From NCBI GenBank assembly GCA_964567435.1, contig CAZMMQ010000004.1:1-64000 (forward strand): a stretch of 64,000 bases of DNA, read 5' to 3'. A program made the position numbers and the translations under genes. This DNA comes from RFSX01 sp964567435 (GTDB lineage Bacteria > Bacteroidota > Bacteroidia > Chitinophagales > Saprospiraceae). Positions 52,699-61,337 of the stretch are shown here, piece after piece; the stretch's first letter is position 1; the number at the start of each line of letters is the position of its first letter. The notes beneath the pieces are model-generated. The model saw only the letters and a program-made list of their open reading frames with translations, searched no databases and was not told the origin of the DNA.

Positions 52699-54894
52699 CT
52701 ATATAAATGGCGCGATTACCAAGGCTACTACAGACATAAGCTTTAATAAGATGTTAAGCGATGGCCCAGAAGTATCTTTAAATGGGTCTCCTACTGTATC
52801 ACCTACAACGGTTGCTTTGTGAGCATCAGATCCTTTGTAATACATCTTACCGTTAATCTCTACACCTTCCTCAAACATCTTCTTAGCGTTATCCCAGGCA
52901 CCACCAGCGTTAGATTGGAAGATGGCCATAAGGACACCACACACTGTTACACCAGCTAGAAGTCCACCTAGCATTTCTGCACCACCTAAGAAGCCAACAA
53001 GTACAGGTGATATGACTGCTATAAGACCTGGTAACATCATCTCTCTAATAGATGCCTTTGTAGAGATCTCTACACACTTATCGTATTCTGCTTTTCCGTC
53101 TGCTGCTTCGAAAGTTTTTATATCTGCTTCTGACCAGCTGCTCTGCTCTTTGCCTTCATTTCTCTTCATCACCTCTAGTGCCTTAGTCAATTCTGGAATA
53201 CTTTTGAATTGTCTTCTAACCTCATTGATCATATCCATAGCTGCTCTTCCCACCGCATTCATAGATAATGCTGAGAATAAGAACGGAAGCATACCTCCTA
53301 CGAGTAGTGAAGCCATTACTTTAGGATTCATGATATTAATACCAGATAATGGTGTCGTTGGATTGGCTACATTGTAAGCAGTAATGAAGGCTGCAAATAA
53401 AGCCAAAGTAGTTAGGGCAGCAGAGCCAATAGCAAATCCTTTTCCAATAGCTGCTGTTGTATTCCCTACTGCATCTAGCTTATCTGTTCTCTGTCTTACT
53501 TCTTTTGGCAATTCTGCCATTTCGGCAATTCCCCCTGCATTATCAGCTATGGGTCCGTAAGCATCTACTGCCAATTGAATCCCAGTGTTGGAGAGCATTC
53601 CGACGGCTGCTATTGCAATACCATATAGACCTGCAAAATGGTGTGCTGCAATAATAGCAATTGCCAAGATGATTATTGGAATTGCAGTAGATATCATACC
53701 TACTCCTAATCCAGCTATTATGTTAGTAGCAGCGCCTGTGAGTGACTGATCTACGATGGACTGAACTGGTTTGGTTCCGGTACCTGTGTAGTGCTCAGTA
53801 ACTATACCGATAAGAAGACCAGCAGCAAGACCAAATAGTACGGCGAAGAATACCCCTAAGCTATTATAAGAAATACCACCCATAGACCATTCTGCAGGCA
53901 GCATGCCTTTTACAATTATGAAAGTAGCTGCCAACATTAAAAATGCAGAAATAAATTCTCCTCTATTCAATGCCTTTTGAGGATCACCTCCTTCTCCAAC
54001 CTTAACAAAGAAAGTACCTATTATAGAAGTGATAATACCTACACTTGCTAATATTAATGGCAGTAGCACAGCAGATAGTCCATTGAAATCATCTGACCAC
54101 CCAGCCGCAGAAGCCATAAAGGCAGCACCAAGTACCATAGTACCTATAATAGACCCTACATATGATTCGAAGAGGTCTGCACCCATTCCGGCTACATCAC
54201 CTACATTATCACCTACATTATCTGCTATAGTTGCAGGATTGAGAGGGTGATCTTCAGGAATACCTGCTTCTACTTTACCTACTAAATCAGCTCCTACATC
54301 TGCAGCCTTTGTATATATACCTCCTCCAACTCTGGCGAAGAGTGCAATAGATGATGCGCCAAATGAGAATCCAGTGAGTACGGTGACCACTTTGGATACT
54401 TCTACAGCATTTGTTAGTCCAAACATCTTAGAATAGATGAAAAATAGAACACCTAATCCTAGAACTCCTAGTCCAACAACTCCCATTCCCATCACTGCGC
54501 CACCACCAAATGCTACTTCCAGTGCTCTGCCAAGACTAGTTCTTGCAGCATTGGTAGTTCTTACATTGGCCTTAGTGGCGACCTTCATACCTATGAATCC
54601 AGCTAATCCAGAACATATTGCGCCCAATACAAAAGACAAAGCGACTATTGGTGCTGATCCATCAGTCACACTTCCTCCCCAACCCATTAATACAGCCACT
54701 ACCAGCACGAAAATGGAGAGAACTTTATATTCTGCTTTGAGGAAGGCCATCGCACCATCAGATATGTTCTTAGCGATGCGACCCATTTTTTCACTACCTA
54801 TTTCCTGCTTACCGACCCAGCCGGATTTCCAAAAGGTATAAATCAAGGCCAGTAATCCAAATGCAGGAATGGCCATTATTAAACTCTGTACCAT
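52699..54894 (-). CDS. hppA: K+-dependent membrane-bound pyrophosphatase
   Basis: Couples PPi hydrolysis to ion pumping across the inner membrane (Na+ and/or H+). About 731 residues and 15-16 membrane spans. Key motifs are AADVGADLVGKVEAGIPEDHP and ADNVGDNVGDVAGMGADL (pyrophosphate/Mg binding). In GNTTAAIGKG the position that is Lys in K+-independent enzymes is Ala, so the enzyme belongs to the K+-dependent class, which includes all known Na+ pumps. I start at 54894: the TTG at 54939 falls inside the -7 element of its promoter. Confidence 0.95.
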   Translation of the reverse strand: MVQSLIMAIPAFGLLALIYTFWKSGWVGKQEIGSEKMGRIAKNISDGAMAFLKAEYKVLSIFVLVVAVLMGWGGSVTDGSAPIVALSFVLGAICSGLAGFIGMKVATKANVRTTNAARTSLGRALEVAFGGGAVMGMGVVGLGVLGLGVLFFIYSKMFGLTNAVEVSKVVTVLTGFSFGASSIALFARVGGGIYTKAADVGADLVGKVEAGIPEDHPLNPATIADNVGDNVGDVAGMGADLFESYVGSIIGTMVLGAAFMASAAGWSDDFNGLSAVLLPLILASVGIITSIIGTFFVKVGEGGDPQKALNRGEFISAFLMLAATFIIVKGMLPAEWSMGGISYNSLGVFFAVLFGLAAGLLIGIVTEHYTGTGTKPVQSIVDQSLTGAATNIIAGLGVGMISTAIPIIILAIAIIAAHHFAGLYGIAIAAVGMLSNTGIQLAVDAYGPIADNAGGIAEMAELPKEVRQRTDKLDAVGNTTAAIGKGFAIGSAALTTLALFAAFITAYNVANPTTPLSGINIMNPKVMASLLVGGMLPFLFSALSMNAVGRAAMDMINEVRRQFKSIPELTKALEVMKRNEGKEQSSWSEADIKTFEAADGKAEYDKCVEISTKASIREMMLPGLIAVISPVLVGFLGGAEMLGGLLAGVTVCGVLMAIFQSNAGGAWDNAKKMFEEGVEINGKMYYKGSDAHKATVVGDTVGDPFKDTSGPSLNILLKLMSVVALVIAPFI

Positions 54895-54936
54895 ATTGTA
54901 TAGAATTGTTTTAGTTAGTTCGAGTAATTCAGCGGG

Positions 54937-54967
54937 CAAAAGTACGGTGATTTTGACTTAAAGCCAA
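54937..54967 (-). promoter_or_regulatory. Promoter of hppA
   Basis: On the minus strand TTG (54965-54967), 20 bases, TACTTTTG (54937-54944): a full consensus promoter about 43 bases before the ATG at 54894. It rules out the more upstream TTG start. Confidence 0.8.
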
Positions 54968-55109
54968 TAATTGCATCTGATACTTATATATTGGAAATGA
55001 TATTATGTAAGTATCTAAGAATGTGCACTATAGATACAATAGTGATCGGAATCTATAAATTATTAGTATATATATCTTGCGCTCTAAGCTTTTTCTTAAG
55101 CAAATAAAG

Positions 55110-55142
55110 AGAGGAGAACAAGTTGCGATCTTATTCTCCTCT
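55110..55142. repeat. Strong inverted repeat, possible minus-strand terminator
   Basis: AGAGGAGAACAAG / CTTATTCTCCTCT, 13 positions with one mismatch, loop TTGCGAT. On the minus strand it is followed by CTTTATTTG, a weak T-rich tail. It could terminate a minus-strand transcript coming from the tlpA-like gene side or a separate RNA. Confidence 0.5.
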
Positions 55143-55363
55143 ATGATGGTGACTCTTCAAGTTCACTCATCAAGTCCTTAATTAAGAAATGAATGGGAAG
55201 TTCATTTCTCGGGTTTTACTGGTGGTGCTAACTTCTCAGGTTGGGTATGATAATGATAACAATCTTGACCGCTTATGTTGAAAGAGTAATTTCTTCAAAT
55301 TCAACTTTTAAAGTCAATCTCTATGGGCTCAAAGGAATTTTTTTCAAGATAAAAAGTCAAATT

Positions 55364-55430
55364 GTCGCTTATAGCTTGACTGCGTTAGTCTAGGTGTTAA
55401 CCGTGTTAACCCCAGCTATACAATAGCGGC
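55364..55430. ncRNA. Possible structured RNA: three-way junction fold
   Basis: Closing stem GTCGCT / AGCGGC (one G-U) then TATAGCT / AGCTATA (with CAAT bulged on one side) encloses two adjacent hairpins: GACT-GCGTT-AGTC (55378-55390) and GGTGTTAAC-CGT-GTTAACCCC (55393-55413, one mismatch). Almost every base at the junction is paired. Strand unknown. It resembles no family I can name. Confidence 0.35.
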
Positions 55431-55718
55431 ATTAATGATTTGCTCATCCCTGCTTGACTTGATCAAAAAAGACTTAACCAATCTGCGCCCAGATCAGTGT
55501 AGATCATACAGTCTAAACTACATTAGACCATACTAAATTCCAAATGAATTATATAAATCGGTATAAGAGAACCAGTTAACCTTCAAGAAGGCTTTTGTAA
55601 GATACTAAATGTAAGCCTTTGACTACGATACTTTATTTCACAAATAACTAACAATCAATAAGATATAGAAAGATGTAATATGTATAGTGCTTTGAGTGAA
55701 TGATTTGCGCTCAATGAT

Positions 55719-56345
55719 TTAATATTGACTTAAATAGGCATCGAGTTGGCCTGTGCTAGGAAATGGTAGATTTTTGCTAACGATTATTCCTTGTGCATCT
55801 ATGAGGACATAGTTTGGTAGTGAGACAGTTGCCGATCGTCCAGTGCCATCATTTACTGGTCTTAGGGTGTACCATTTCAATTTGTTATTATTAGAATCAC
55901 CTATCCAAAAGTCATTAGGATCAATCTCTATCTGGCGATTATCATAGAAAGTTTGGGCTTCTGATAGGGTCTTATCTATAGATATGGAGATAAAATGGAT
56001 GTTAGGATACTTCTTAGCCATTTCTTTGAAAATGGGTCTTTCCTTGAAGCAGGGTCCGCACCATGATGCCCAAAAACTAATAAGCTTGGGTTTACCATTG
56101 AATTCTGTGATAGACCGCTTTCTATTCCCATAATCTCTCATAGAATCATACAATTCTGGATTACCTGCATTGGCTTCGGCAGCCTTACCCGCTTTTGTCA
56201 AAATGCCATTCTTATGTAATGGATTTTCTTTGGTTTCGTAGTTTGGTGAGCTATCCACTATGGATGGATTATCTACAGGAGTATTATTTGGCCGGCAAGA
56301 TGTGAGGGCCACAGAAGCAATCAATAGTAATAGTGTCAACTTCAT
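55719..56345 (-). CDS. TlpA/ResA-like thioredoxin-fold lipoprotein
   Basis: 208 residues. Signal peptide with lipobox ALTSC (Cys17) and then a Ser/Asn/Pro linker. The thioredoxin-like core contains LISFWASWCGPCFKERPIF with the redox-active WCGPC motif. Likely a membrane-attached periplasmic thiol-disulfide oxidoreductase. Divergent from mntR, sharing the 151-base upstream region. Confidence 0.9.
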   Translation of the reverse strand: MKLTLLLLIASVALTSCRPNNTPVDNPSIVDSSPNYETKENPLHKNGILTKAGKAAEANAGNPELYDSMRDYGNRKRSITEFNGKPKLISFWASWCGPCFKERPIFKEMAKKYPNIHFISISIDKTLSEAQTFYDNRQIEIDPNDFWIGDSNNNKLKWYTLRPVNDGTGRSATVSLPNYVLIDAQGIIVSKNLPFPSTGQLDAYLSQY

Positions 56346-56430
56346 TTTAGATTGGTTTACAGGTCAATATCGGAAAATCCTAAAAGAACACTATAATATT
56401 AAGAACGAATAGTCAATGCTACTTTAATTA

Positions 56431-56471
56431 TTAAGTAGACTAAAATAAAATTTTAAGTTAGTCTAAAATTA
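56431..56471. promoter_or_regulatory. Two tandem DtxR/MntR-type operator-like sites
   Basis: TTAAGTAGACTAAAAT (56431-56446) and TTAAGTTAGTCTAAAAT (56453-56469) are near-copies 22 bases apart. The second matches TTAGGTTAGCCTAACC, the DtxR/IdeR box, at most positions. They lie just before the -7 element of mntR, so bound repressor would block the promoter. They may also affect the divergent lipoprotein gene. Confidence 0.6.
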
Positions 56472-56473
56472 AT

Positions 56474-56481
56474 TAGCTTTG
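56474..56481 (+). promoter_or_regulatory. -7 element of the mntR operon
   Basis: TAGCTTTG matches TAnnTTTG. It is directly after the operator-like sites and 15 bases before the ATG at 56497. The -33 region is occupied by the second site. Confidence 0.6.
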
Positions 56482-56496
56482 TTGTAAAGGTATTTT

Positions 56497-57159
56497 ATGG
56501 CAACAGAAACAGAAGAAAATTATATAAAAGCCATATATAAAATTACAGAGAAGAATCAAGGCTCTGCTAATACAAATGCAATAGCTGCTCATCTATCCAC
56601 TTCCCCGGCTTCCGTGACGGATATGCTTAAGAGACTCTCAGAAAAACAATACTTCCACTACGAAAAGTATAAAGGCGTCTATCTGACTTCCAAAGGAATC
56701 AAGTTAGCGACCACACTTTTGAGGAGACATAGATTGTGGGAAGTATTTCTAGTAGATAAGTTGGGCTTTGCTTGGGATGAAGTCCATGAGTTGGCCGAGA
56801 AATTAGAACACATAGATTCAGAAAATTTGATTCAGAGATTAGATGACTTTCTAGGTAATCCCAAATACGACCCTCATGGAGATCCTATACCTACTGCCGA
56901 TGGCAAATTCACTATTCGAAATCAAGTGACCCTGCAAAGTCTCAATAAAGCAGAGTCAGGAGTAGTGGTTGGGGTGAGAGAACATGATAGTTCCTTTCTT
57001 CAATATCTGGATATGTTGGGCATAAATCTGGGAACCACTATAGAGGTTATCAGTAACATAGACTATGACCATTCTAAAAAAGTACTTGTGGATAATAGGG
57101 TAGAGCATATAATTACCCAGAATGCCAGTATGAATTTATTTATGAAAAGGAATAGCTAA
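56497..57159 (+). CDS. mntR: DtxR/MntR-family metal-dependent transcriptional regulator
   Basis: 220 residues: winged HTH (about 1-65; YIKAIYKITEKN, SVTDMLKRLSEKQ), metal-binding and dimerisation domain (about 70-135; RRHRLWEVFL, VHELAEKLEHIDSENLIQRL, DPHGDPIP) and a FeoA/SH3-like C-terminal domain (about 145-215). Represses metal-uptake genes when Mn or Fe is plentiful. First gene of the operon with a metal-binding protein and an ABC ATPase; likely autoregulated through the tandem sites upstream. Mn versus Fe specificity not decided. Confidence 0.9.
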   Translation: MATETEENYIKAIYKITEKNQGSANTNAIAAHLSTSPASVTDMLKRLSEKQYFHYEKYKGVYLTSKGIKLATTLLRRHRLWEVFLVDKLGFAWDEVHELAEKLEHIDSENLIQRLDDFLGNPKYDPHGDPIPTADGKFTIRNQVTLQSLNKAESGVVVGVREHDSSFLQYLDMLGINLGTTIEVISNIDYDHSKKVLVDNRVEHIITQNASMNLFMKRNS

Positions 57160-57172
57160 AAAATTTAAGCTT

Positions 57173-58177
57173 ATGTACAAGAGAATATTTTTCATTCTTA
57201 TACTTATTGTGACGACCATTTCTGTACTTCAGGCTGATGTCGGTGAGAAAAAAATCGTCGTCTCATCTGCTTCCATGATTTGGGACATGGTAAACAATAT
57301 TGCTGGGGATATGGTAGAGAGTCAGCTGATTGTACCTATCGGTAGTGATCCTCATTTGTACGACCCTAATCCACGAGATGCCCAGAAGGTAACAAAGGCT
57401 GATGTCATATTTATGAATGGGCTAACCTTTGAAGGGTGGATAAATCAACTCATAGAGAGCAGTAGTACGTCGGCCAAAACAATTACAGTCACAGATGGAT
57501 TGACGCCAATATCAAACAGTGAATATCAGAATGCTTTTGATCCTCATGCGTGGATGGATGTGAGCAAGGCTCAGACTTACATTAAGAACATCTATGAGGG
57601 ACTAGTATCTATACTACCAGATAACAAAGCCAAACTGCAAGCAAATTACCAAGCCTACTCTAAAAAACTCAAAGACCTAGATGCCTACATTATGGAGTCT
57701 ATCAGTCGAATACCGAAAGCACATAGGGTGCTAATTACCTCTCACGATGCCTTTAGTTATTATGGACTGCGATATGGATTGCGCATAGAAGGTGTGATGG
57801 GTACATCTACTGAAGCAGAAGCTCAAACATCTGATATGAGAAGAGTTATGTCTGTAATCAAGGAGTCAGGAGTTCCTGCCATATTTGTTGAGACGACAGT
57901 CAATCCTAAACTGATGAAACAGATAGCAACAGATAATAATGTTTCTATAGGGGGATCACTCCACGCAGATTCTATTGGAAAAGAAGGTAGTGACGCAGAT
58001 TCTTATTATAACATGATGAAATCAAATACAGATATAATTGTCCAAGCCTTGGTTGGAAGTAAAACGGACCAGCAAGAGTCTGGTGCTGAAGGGTCAGGAA
58101 GTTTTTTAATGTATGCGATTATTGGGGCTATCATGTTGCTAAGCCTTCTACTGCTTATCTTTAAAATGAGAAAGTGA
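57173..58177 (+). CDS. Zinc/manganese ABC transporter substrate-binding protein (TroA/ZnuA family)
   Basis: 334 residues, signal peptide about 1-21. Metal ligands are typical for cluster A-I: His in GSDPHLYDP, His in DPHAWMD, His in LITSHDAFSYYG and Asp in GGSLHADSIG. Unlike most soluble family members it ends in a hydrophobic span (about 309-330) and a short basic tail KMRK, so it is probably anchored in the inner membrane. Its stop overlaps the start of the ATPase gene by 4 bases. Confidence 0.9.
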   Translation: MYKRIFFILILIVTTISVLQADVGEKKIVVSSASMIWDMVNNIAGDMVESQLIVPIGSDPHLYDPNPRDAQKVTKADVIFMNGLTFEGWINQLIESSSTSAKTITVTDGLTPISNSEYQNAFDPHAWMDVSKAQTYIKNIYEGLVSILPDNKAKLQANYQAYSKKLKDLDAYIMESISRIPKAHRVLITSHDAFSYYGLRYGLRIEGVMGTSTEAEAQTSDMRRVMSVIKESGVPAIFVETTVNPKLMKQIATDNNVSIGGSLHADSIGKEGSDADSYYNMMKSNTDIIVQALVGSKTDQQESGAEGSGSFLMYAIIGAIMLLSLLLLIFKMRK

Positions 58178-58932
58178 CACCAGGCATCAAAACCAATATT
58201 GACGTAAAAGGTCTCTCTGTTAATTATGGGACTAAAAGGGTCCTGACAAATATTCATCTCAATATAGTGTCGGGTAATGTCTATGGTGTCATCGGCCCAA
58301 ACGGTGCAGGTAAGTCTACCTTGTTTAAATGTATTCTTGGGCTAATAGATTATAATGCGGGTCAAATAGAGGTACTTGGAGATGATATAGATGATGTGAG
58401 AAAGCAGATAGCTTATGTGCCCCAGAGGGATGAAGTGGATTGGTCCTTTCCAGCGACAGTAAAAGATATTGTCCTCATGGGAAGATACCCTTACAAAAAG
58501 ATACTCCAACGTATGAATGCGACTGATTTTTCTATTGCTCAAGAAGCAATGGAATTAGTTGGCATAACAGATTTGGCAAACCGACAAATCGGTAGACTAT
58601 CTGGTGGACAGCAACAACGTGTATTTATTGCCCGTGCCTTATGCCAACAAGCTGATATATTCTTCCTCGATGAACCTTTTGTAGGCGTGGATATACTAAC
58701 AGAAGAGAAAATTATTAATATTCTAAAAGATTTGGCTGCTATGGGTAAAACCATTCTAGTAGTCCATCATGACCTATCCACCGTAGAGGCTTACTTTGAT
58801 AAAGTGATTTTGCTCAATCAGCGGTTGATTGCATATGGAGATACTTCAAAAGTCTATAATCAGGAGAATATTGCCAAAGCCTATGGACCGCAACTCACGA
58901 TCCTTCACAAAACCGGACTAATTAAGAAATAA
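58174..58932 (+). CDS. ABC transporter ATPase (metal ion uptake)
   Basis: 252 residues starting at GTG 58174 within the stop of the preceding gene. Walker A GPNGAGKST (about 37-45), Q-loop VPQRDEVDWSFP, signature LSGGQQQRVFIARAL, Walker B IFFLDEPF and H-loop VVHHD are all present; it should be active. The sequence is typical of the Mn/Zn-family ATPases (ZnuC/MntB-like). The permease that normally follows is absent here: the next ORF is a small lipoprotein. Confidence 0.92.
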   Translation: MTPGIKTNIDVKGLSVNYGTKRVLTNIHLNIVSGNVYGVIGPNGAGKSTLFKCILGLIDYNAGQIEVLGDDIDDVRKQIAYVPQRDEVDWSFPATVKDIVLMGRYPYKKILQRMNATDFSIAQEAMELVGITDLANRQIGRLSGGQQQRVFIARALCQQADIFFLDEPFVGVDILTEEKIINILKDLAAMGKTILVVHHDLSTVEAYFDKVILLNQRLIAYGDTSKVYNQENIAKAYGPQLTILHKTGLIKK

Positions 58933-58996
58933 TCAATCCTAATATTATACTAAGTAGGAGTAGGCAACACGTTATATTTTAAATTTTAACCTTACT

Positions 58997-59377
58997 ATGA
59001 AAAACATCTTTAACCTGTTATTACTTGGAATTCTCTCACTTGTTCTTGTGAGCTGTGGAGACGATAATAATCCACCTGTCATTACAATTAATTCTCCAGC
59101 CCCAAATTCTATACTTGGACTAGATTCCATATTGAGCTTGGATGTGACGGTAATGGATGACTCTGAGGTGAGTACGTTAACCTTGGTTAGTGAAACAGCC
59201 GCTGCAGGACTTGATGAGAATTTTGACTTGTCTACTTTTGATGATCGCACCATTGTTCAGATTGGTGTTGAGATAGATTTGGAGTCAATTCCATCTGGAG
59301 ACTACACCTTTGTGTTGACAGCAACCGATGATCAAGGAGACTCTACCTCTGAGGACATTAATTTCACGATACAATAG
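58997..59377 (+). CDS. Small lipoprotein with an Ig-like domain (DUF4625-like)
   Basis: 126 residues. Signal peptide with lipobox VLVSC (Cys21), then DDNNPP and one beta-sandwich of about 95 residues with ITINSPAPNSILGLDS and FVLTATDDQGDSTSEDI. Resembles the DUF4625 / bacterial Ig-like class. Function unknown. It lies after the ABC ATPase, and a terminator follows it. Confidence 0.7.
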   Translation: MKNIFNLLLLGILSLVLVSCGDDNNPPVITINSPAPNSILGLDSILSLDVTVMDDSEVSTLTLVSETAAAGLDENFDLSTFDDRTIVQIGVEIDLESIPSGDYTFVLTATDDQGDSTSEDINFTIQ

Positions 59378-59411
59378 ATCATATAAAGACACATAATAAT
59401 ATGTCAATATG

Positions 59412-59448
59412 AGGTCTGTCCTTCTCTAGAAGGATGGGCCTTTTTTTT
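59412..59448 (+). terminator. Terminator after the lipoprotein gene
   Basis: AGGTCTGTCCTTC / GAAGGATGGGCCT, 13 pairs (three G-U), tetraloop TCTA, then eight T. Confidence 0.88.
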
Positions 59449-59599
59449 ATACTGTTTTTGGGATTTTACTACCAATATCTGTTAAATGGCATTTTTATTG
59501 CCACCATTTAAGTTGGTTTTGGTTAGCTGACTTATATTCGTCTGAGATAGTAAGGTGTTGATGTTAGCCAATCCCCAATACCAATCCAAAAATTGAGTA

Positions 59600-60079
59600 A
59601 TGGCAAGAGCACGATATGGCCAAAAATCAAGTAATCCCATCTTAAAATGGGGGTATATCCTCGTATTTGGTTTTCTAGCTATATGGCTTGTGACAAGTAT
59701 TGTTGCTCAGAAAAGTCCAACAGAAGTACTAGGTTCTTTCTTTTCCAAAATCCCCAATCCAAAGGCTCAAGACCAACAGCGACTCCTCGCTGAAAAGGAC
59801 GCCATTATTGATTCTCTTATGACAGAACTAGAAAGACTCCAGGGTCAAGGTACTTATAAGAGAGGCATGATTATCGTGGACAGCGAGACAATGAATCTTC
59901 GTTCAGAGCCCTCCTTAGTGAGCAATGTTGTTATGAGAATCCCTGCCAACTCAGAAGTCGAAGTTATGTACTATGATACCAAGACTTTTTATCTTAATGG
60001 AAAAGCGGGAAAGTGGTGTCGTATCAGGTATGCAGGTACGGAAGGCTGGGCCTGGGGAAACTTTGTGGAGGAGTTTTAA
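59600..60079 (+). CDS. Membrane-anchored SH3-domain protein
   Basis: 159 residues with one N-terminal span (about 15-37, WGYILVFGFLAIWLVTSIVA), a short coiled-coil region (about 58-80, QQRLLAEKDAIIDSLMTEL), and an SH3_3 domain (about 90-155; MNLRSEPSLVSNVVMRIPANS, WCRIRYAGTEGWAWGNFV). Probably binds peptidoglycan or another surface ligand in the periplasm. Next to the truncated hydrolase gene, but on the other strand. Confidence 0.8.
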   Translation: MARARYGQKSSNPILKWGYILVFGFLAIWLVTSIVAQKSPTEVLGSFFSKIPNPKAQDQQRLLAEKDAIIDSLMTELERLQGQGTYKRGMIIVDSETMNLRSEPSLVSNVVMRIPANSEVEVMYYDTKTFYLNGKAGKWCRIRYAGTEGWAWGNFVEEF

Positions 60080-60091
60080 TCTGTAAATTTC

Positions 60092-60859
60092 TCAGAAGGA
60101 TTTAGCCACCTCTTGAAAGAAGGAAATATGCTCAGCTCTAATGGCTGGCCCATTTGTTTTGAAATGGTAATCTGCGGATAGTTTGACTATGACCAGGTCT
60201 TTCGTTGGATGTACATAGACAAATTGATCATAGATTCCTATTGCCATGAAGTCCCCCGTGTCATTAGACGGATTCCACCATTGGTAGCCATAGCCCATTT
60301 GGTTATGTTGAGCATCGGTTTGCTCTGGGTGACGAGAAGTGGCCGAACTCACCCAGTCAGCACTAATAACTTGATGTCCATTAAGGGAACCCTTATGGAG
60401 GTACAAGAGACCCAGTTTTGCAAAATCTCTCAGGCTGGCAAACATACCTCCAAGTGCCAACTCAAATTCTGTATTGTCAATAATCCAACCCCCATTATGT
60501 TCCATGCCCACTGGCTCCCAGATAAATTGCTGCACCAATTCAGTAAGACTCATGCCCATCACTTCTGTCAATAAAAAACTTAAGACTTGAGTATCAATGC
60601 TTACATATCGACAGCGACTGCCAGGCTCTGCTTCACGCTTAAGCGTCTTTGCAAATTCACGATAAGAAGTGCCTAATGCAAATGCTCTTCCAAATCGATT
60701 AATATCAGAATTGAAATCTCCATAATCTTCGTCAAATCTTACTCCAGACCGCATGCCTAATAGGTCTAAGACAGTTACGCTTTCATAACCTGTGTCTTTA
60801 CGCCACAGAATAGTGATATTGCACCTTCTTAGTCTGTCGAAAACTCGTGACCCTTTGGT
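60092..60859 (-). pseudogene. Class C beta-lactamase-type serine hydrolase, 5'-truncated remnant
   Basis: The frame is open from 60859 down to the stop at 60092, but the only ATG is at 60754, inside the conserved LLGMRSGV motif. Similarity extends upstream of that ATG for about 20 residues (GYESVTVLDLLGMRSGV) and is then lost; a stop codon lies at 60860-60862. The N-terminal part carrying the catalytic Ser-x-x-Lys motif is missing. The rest is well preserved: the Tyr in CRYVSIDTQVLSFLLTEV, GGMFASLRDFAKLGLLY and GYQWW. Without the serine it cannot be catalytic. Probably a decaying gene; an assembly or deletion event is also possible. Confidence 0.7.
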
Positions 60860-60862
60860 CTA

Positions 60863-61337
60863 TTACTAAAGTATTAACTAATAGGAAATAGACTTCATTT
60901 GTTGATTCCACTAAAGTAAAAGGTTGTTGCACAGCAATAGCGTAGAACCGCCTGCGCCTAATATGAAAATTCAAGATTCCGTCTTGAACTAAAACAACAA
61001 TCTTCCTTATCTTCATTCCATGCCCACAGGATATCAAATCGACAATCAGGATGGTCTCTATTATCTAACTCTCTAGGTTGTAGAATGGATAGATATTTTC
61101 ACTAGAAAGATGTATGTCGAATAGTGCTGAATAGTTTAGATTATGATAAGATTCAAATCACACTGCATGTCGCTGCGCTGACTAGAATAGACTCAGCTAG
61201 TGGCATCGTCGTCGACATCTACAATCGGATGATGACAAATCAAGAACTGATTAATGAAGTTTCGATACAGAAAGGGTATTAGTGACTATGCATGGGGGTA
61301 GCCTAAATGGGAAAAGAATTTGTAAAGAAGGACTAAC
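60863..61337. other. Gene-poor interval between two gene remnants
   Basis: No supported gene. Short open frames exist on both strands (plus 61106-61282, 58 codons without a start; minus 60798-61037, 79 codons) but neither resembles anything recognised, and neither has a regulatory signal. Likely decayed sequence. Confidence 0.5.

Larger units (their letters stand above)
54968..55718. other. Gene-free, hairpin-rich interval
   Basis: No ORF of note. It contains a 13-bp stem with one mismatch (55110-55142), GAAATGAA/TTCATTTC (about 55185-55207), a three-way-junction fold (55364-55430), ATCTG-CGCC-CAGAT (55481-55494), GTCTAA/TTAGAC (55511-55528) and AAGGCTT/AAGCCTT (55588-55619). The density of good stems is high for an intergenic region. 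I see no tRNA, tmRNA or RNase P RNA signature. Confidence 0.7.

Noticed and set aside
60798..61037. A 79-codon minus-strand open frame
   Set aside because: It has no recognisable motif and does not continue the truncated hydrolase in any frame I could trace.
61106..61282. A 58-codon plus-strand open frame in the decayed interval
   Set aside because: It has no start codon near its left end, no promoter, and no match I recognise; it may be a fragment of a lost gene.
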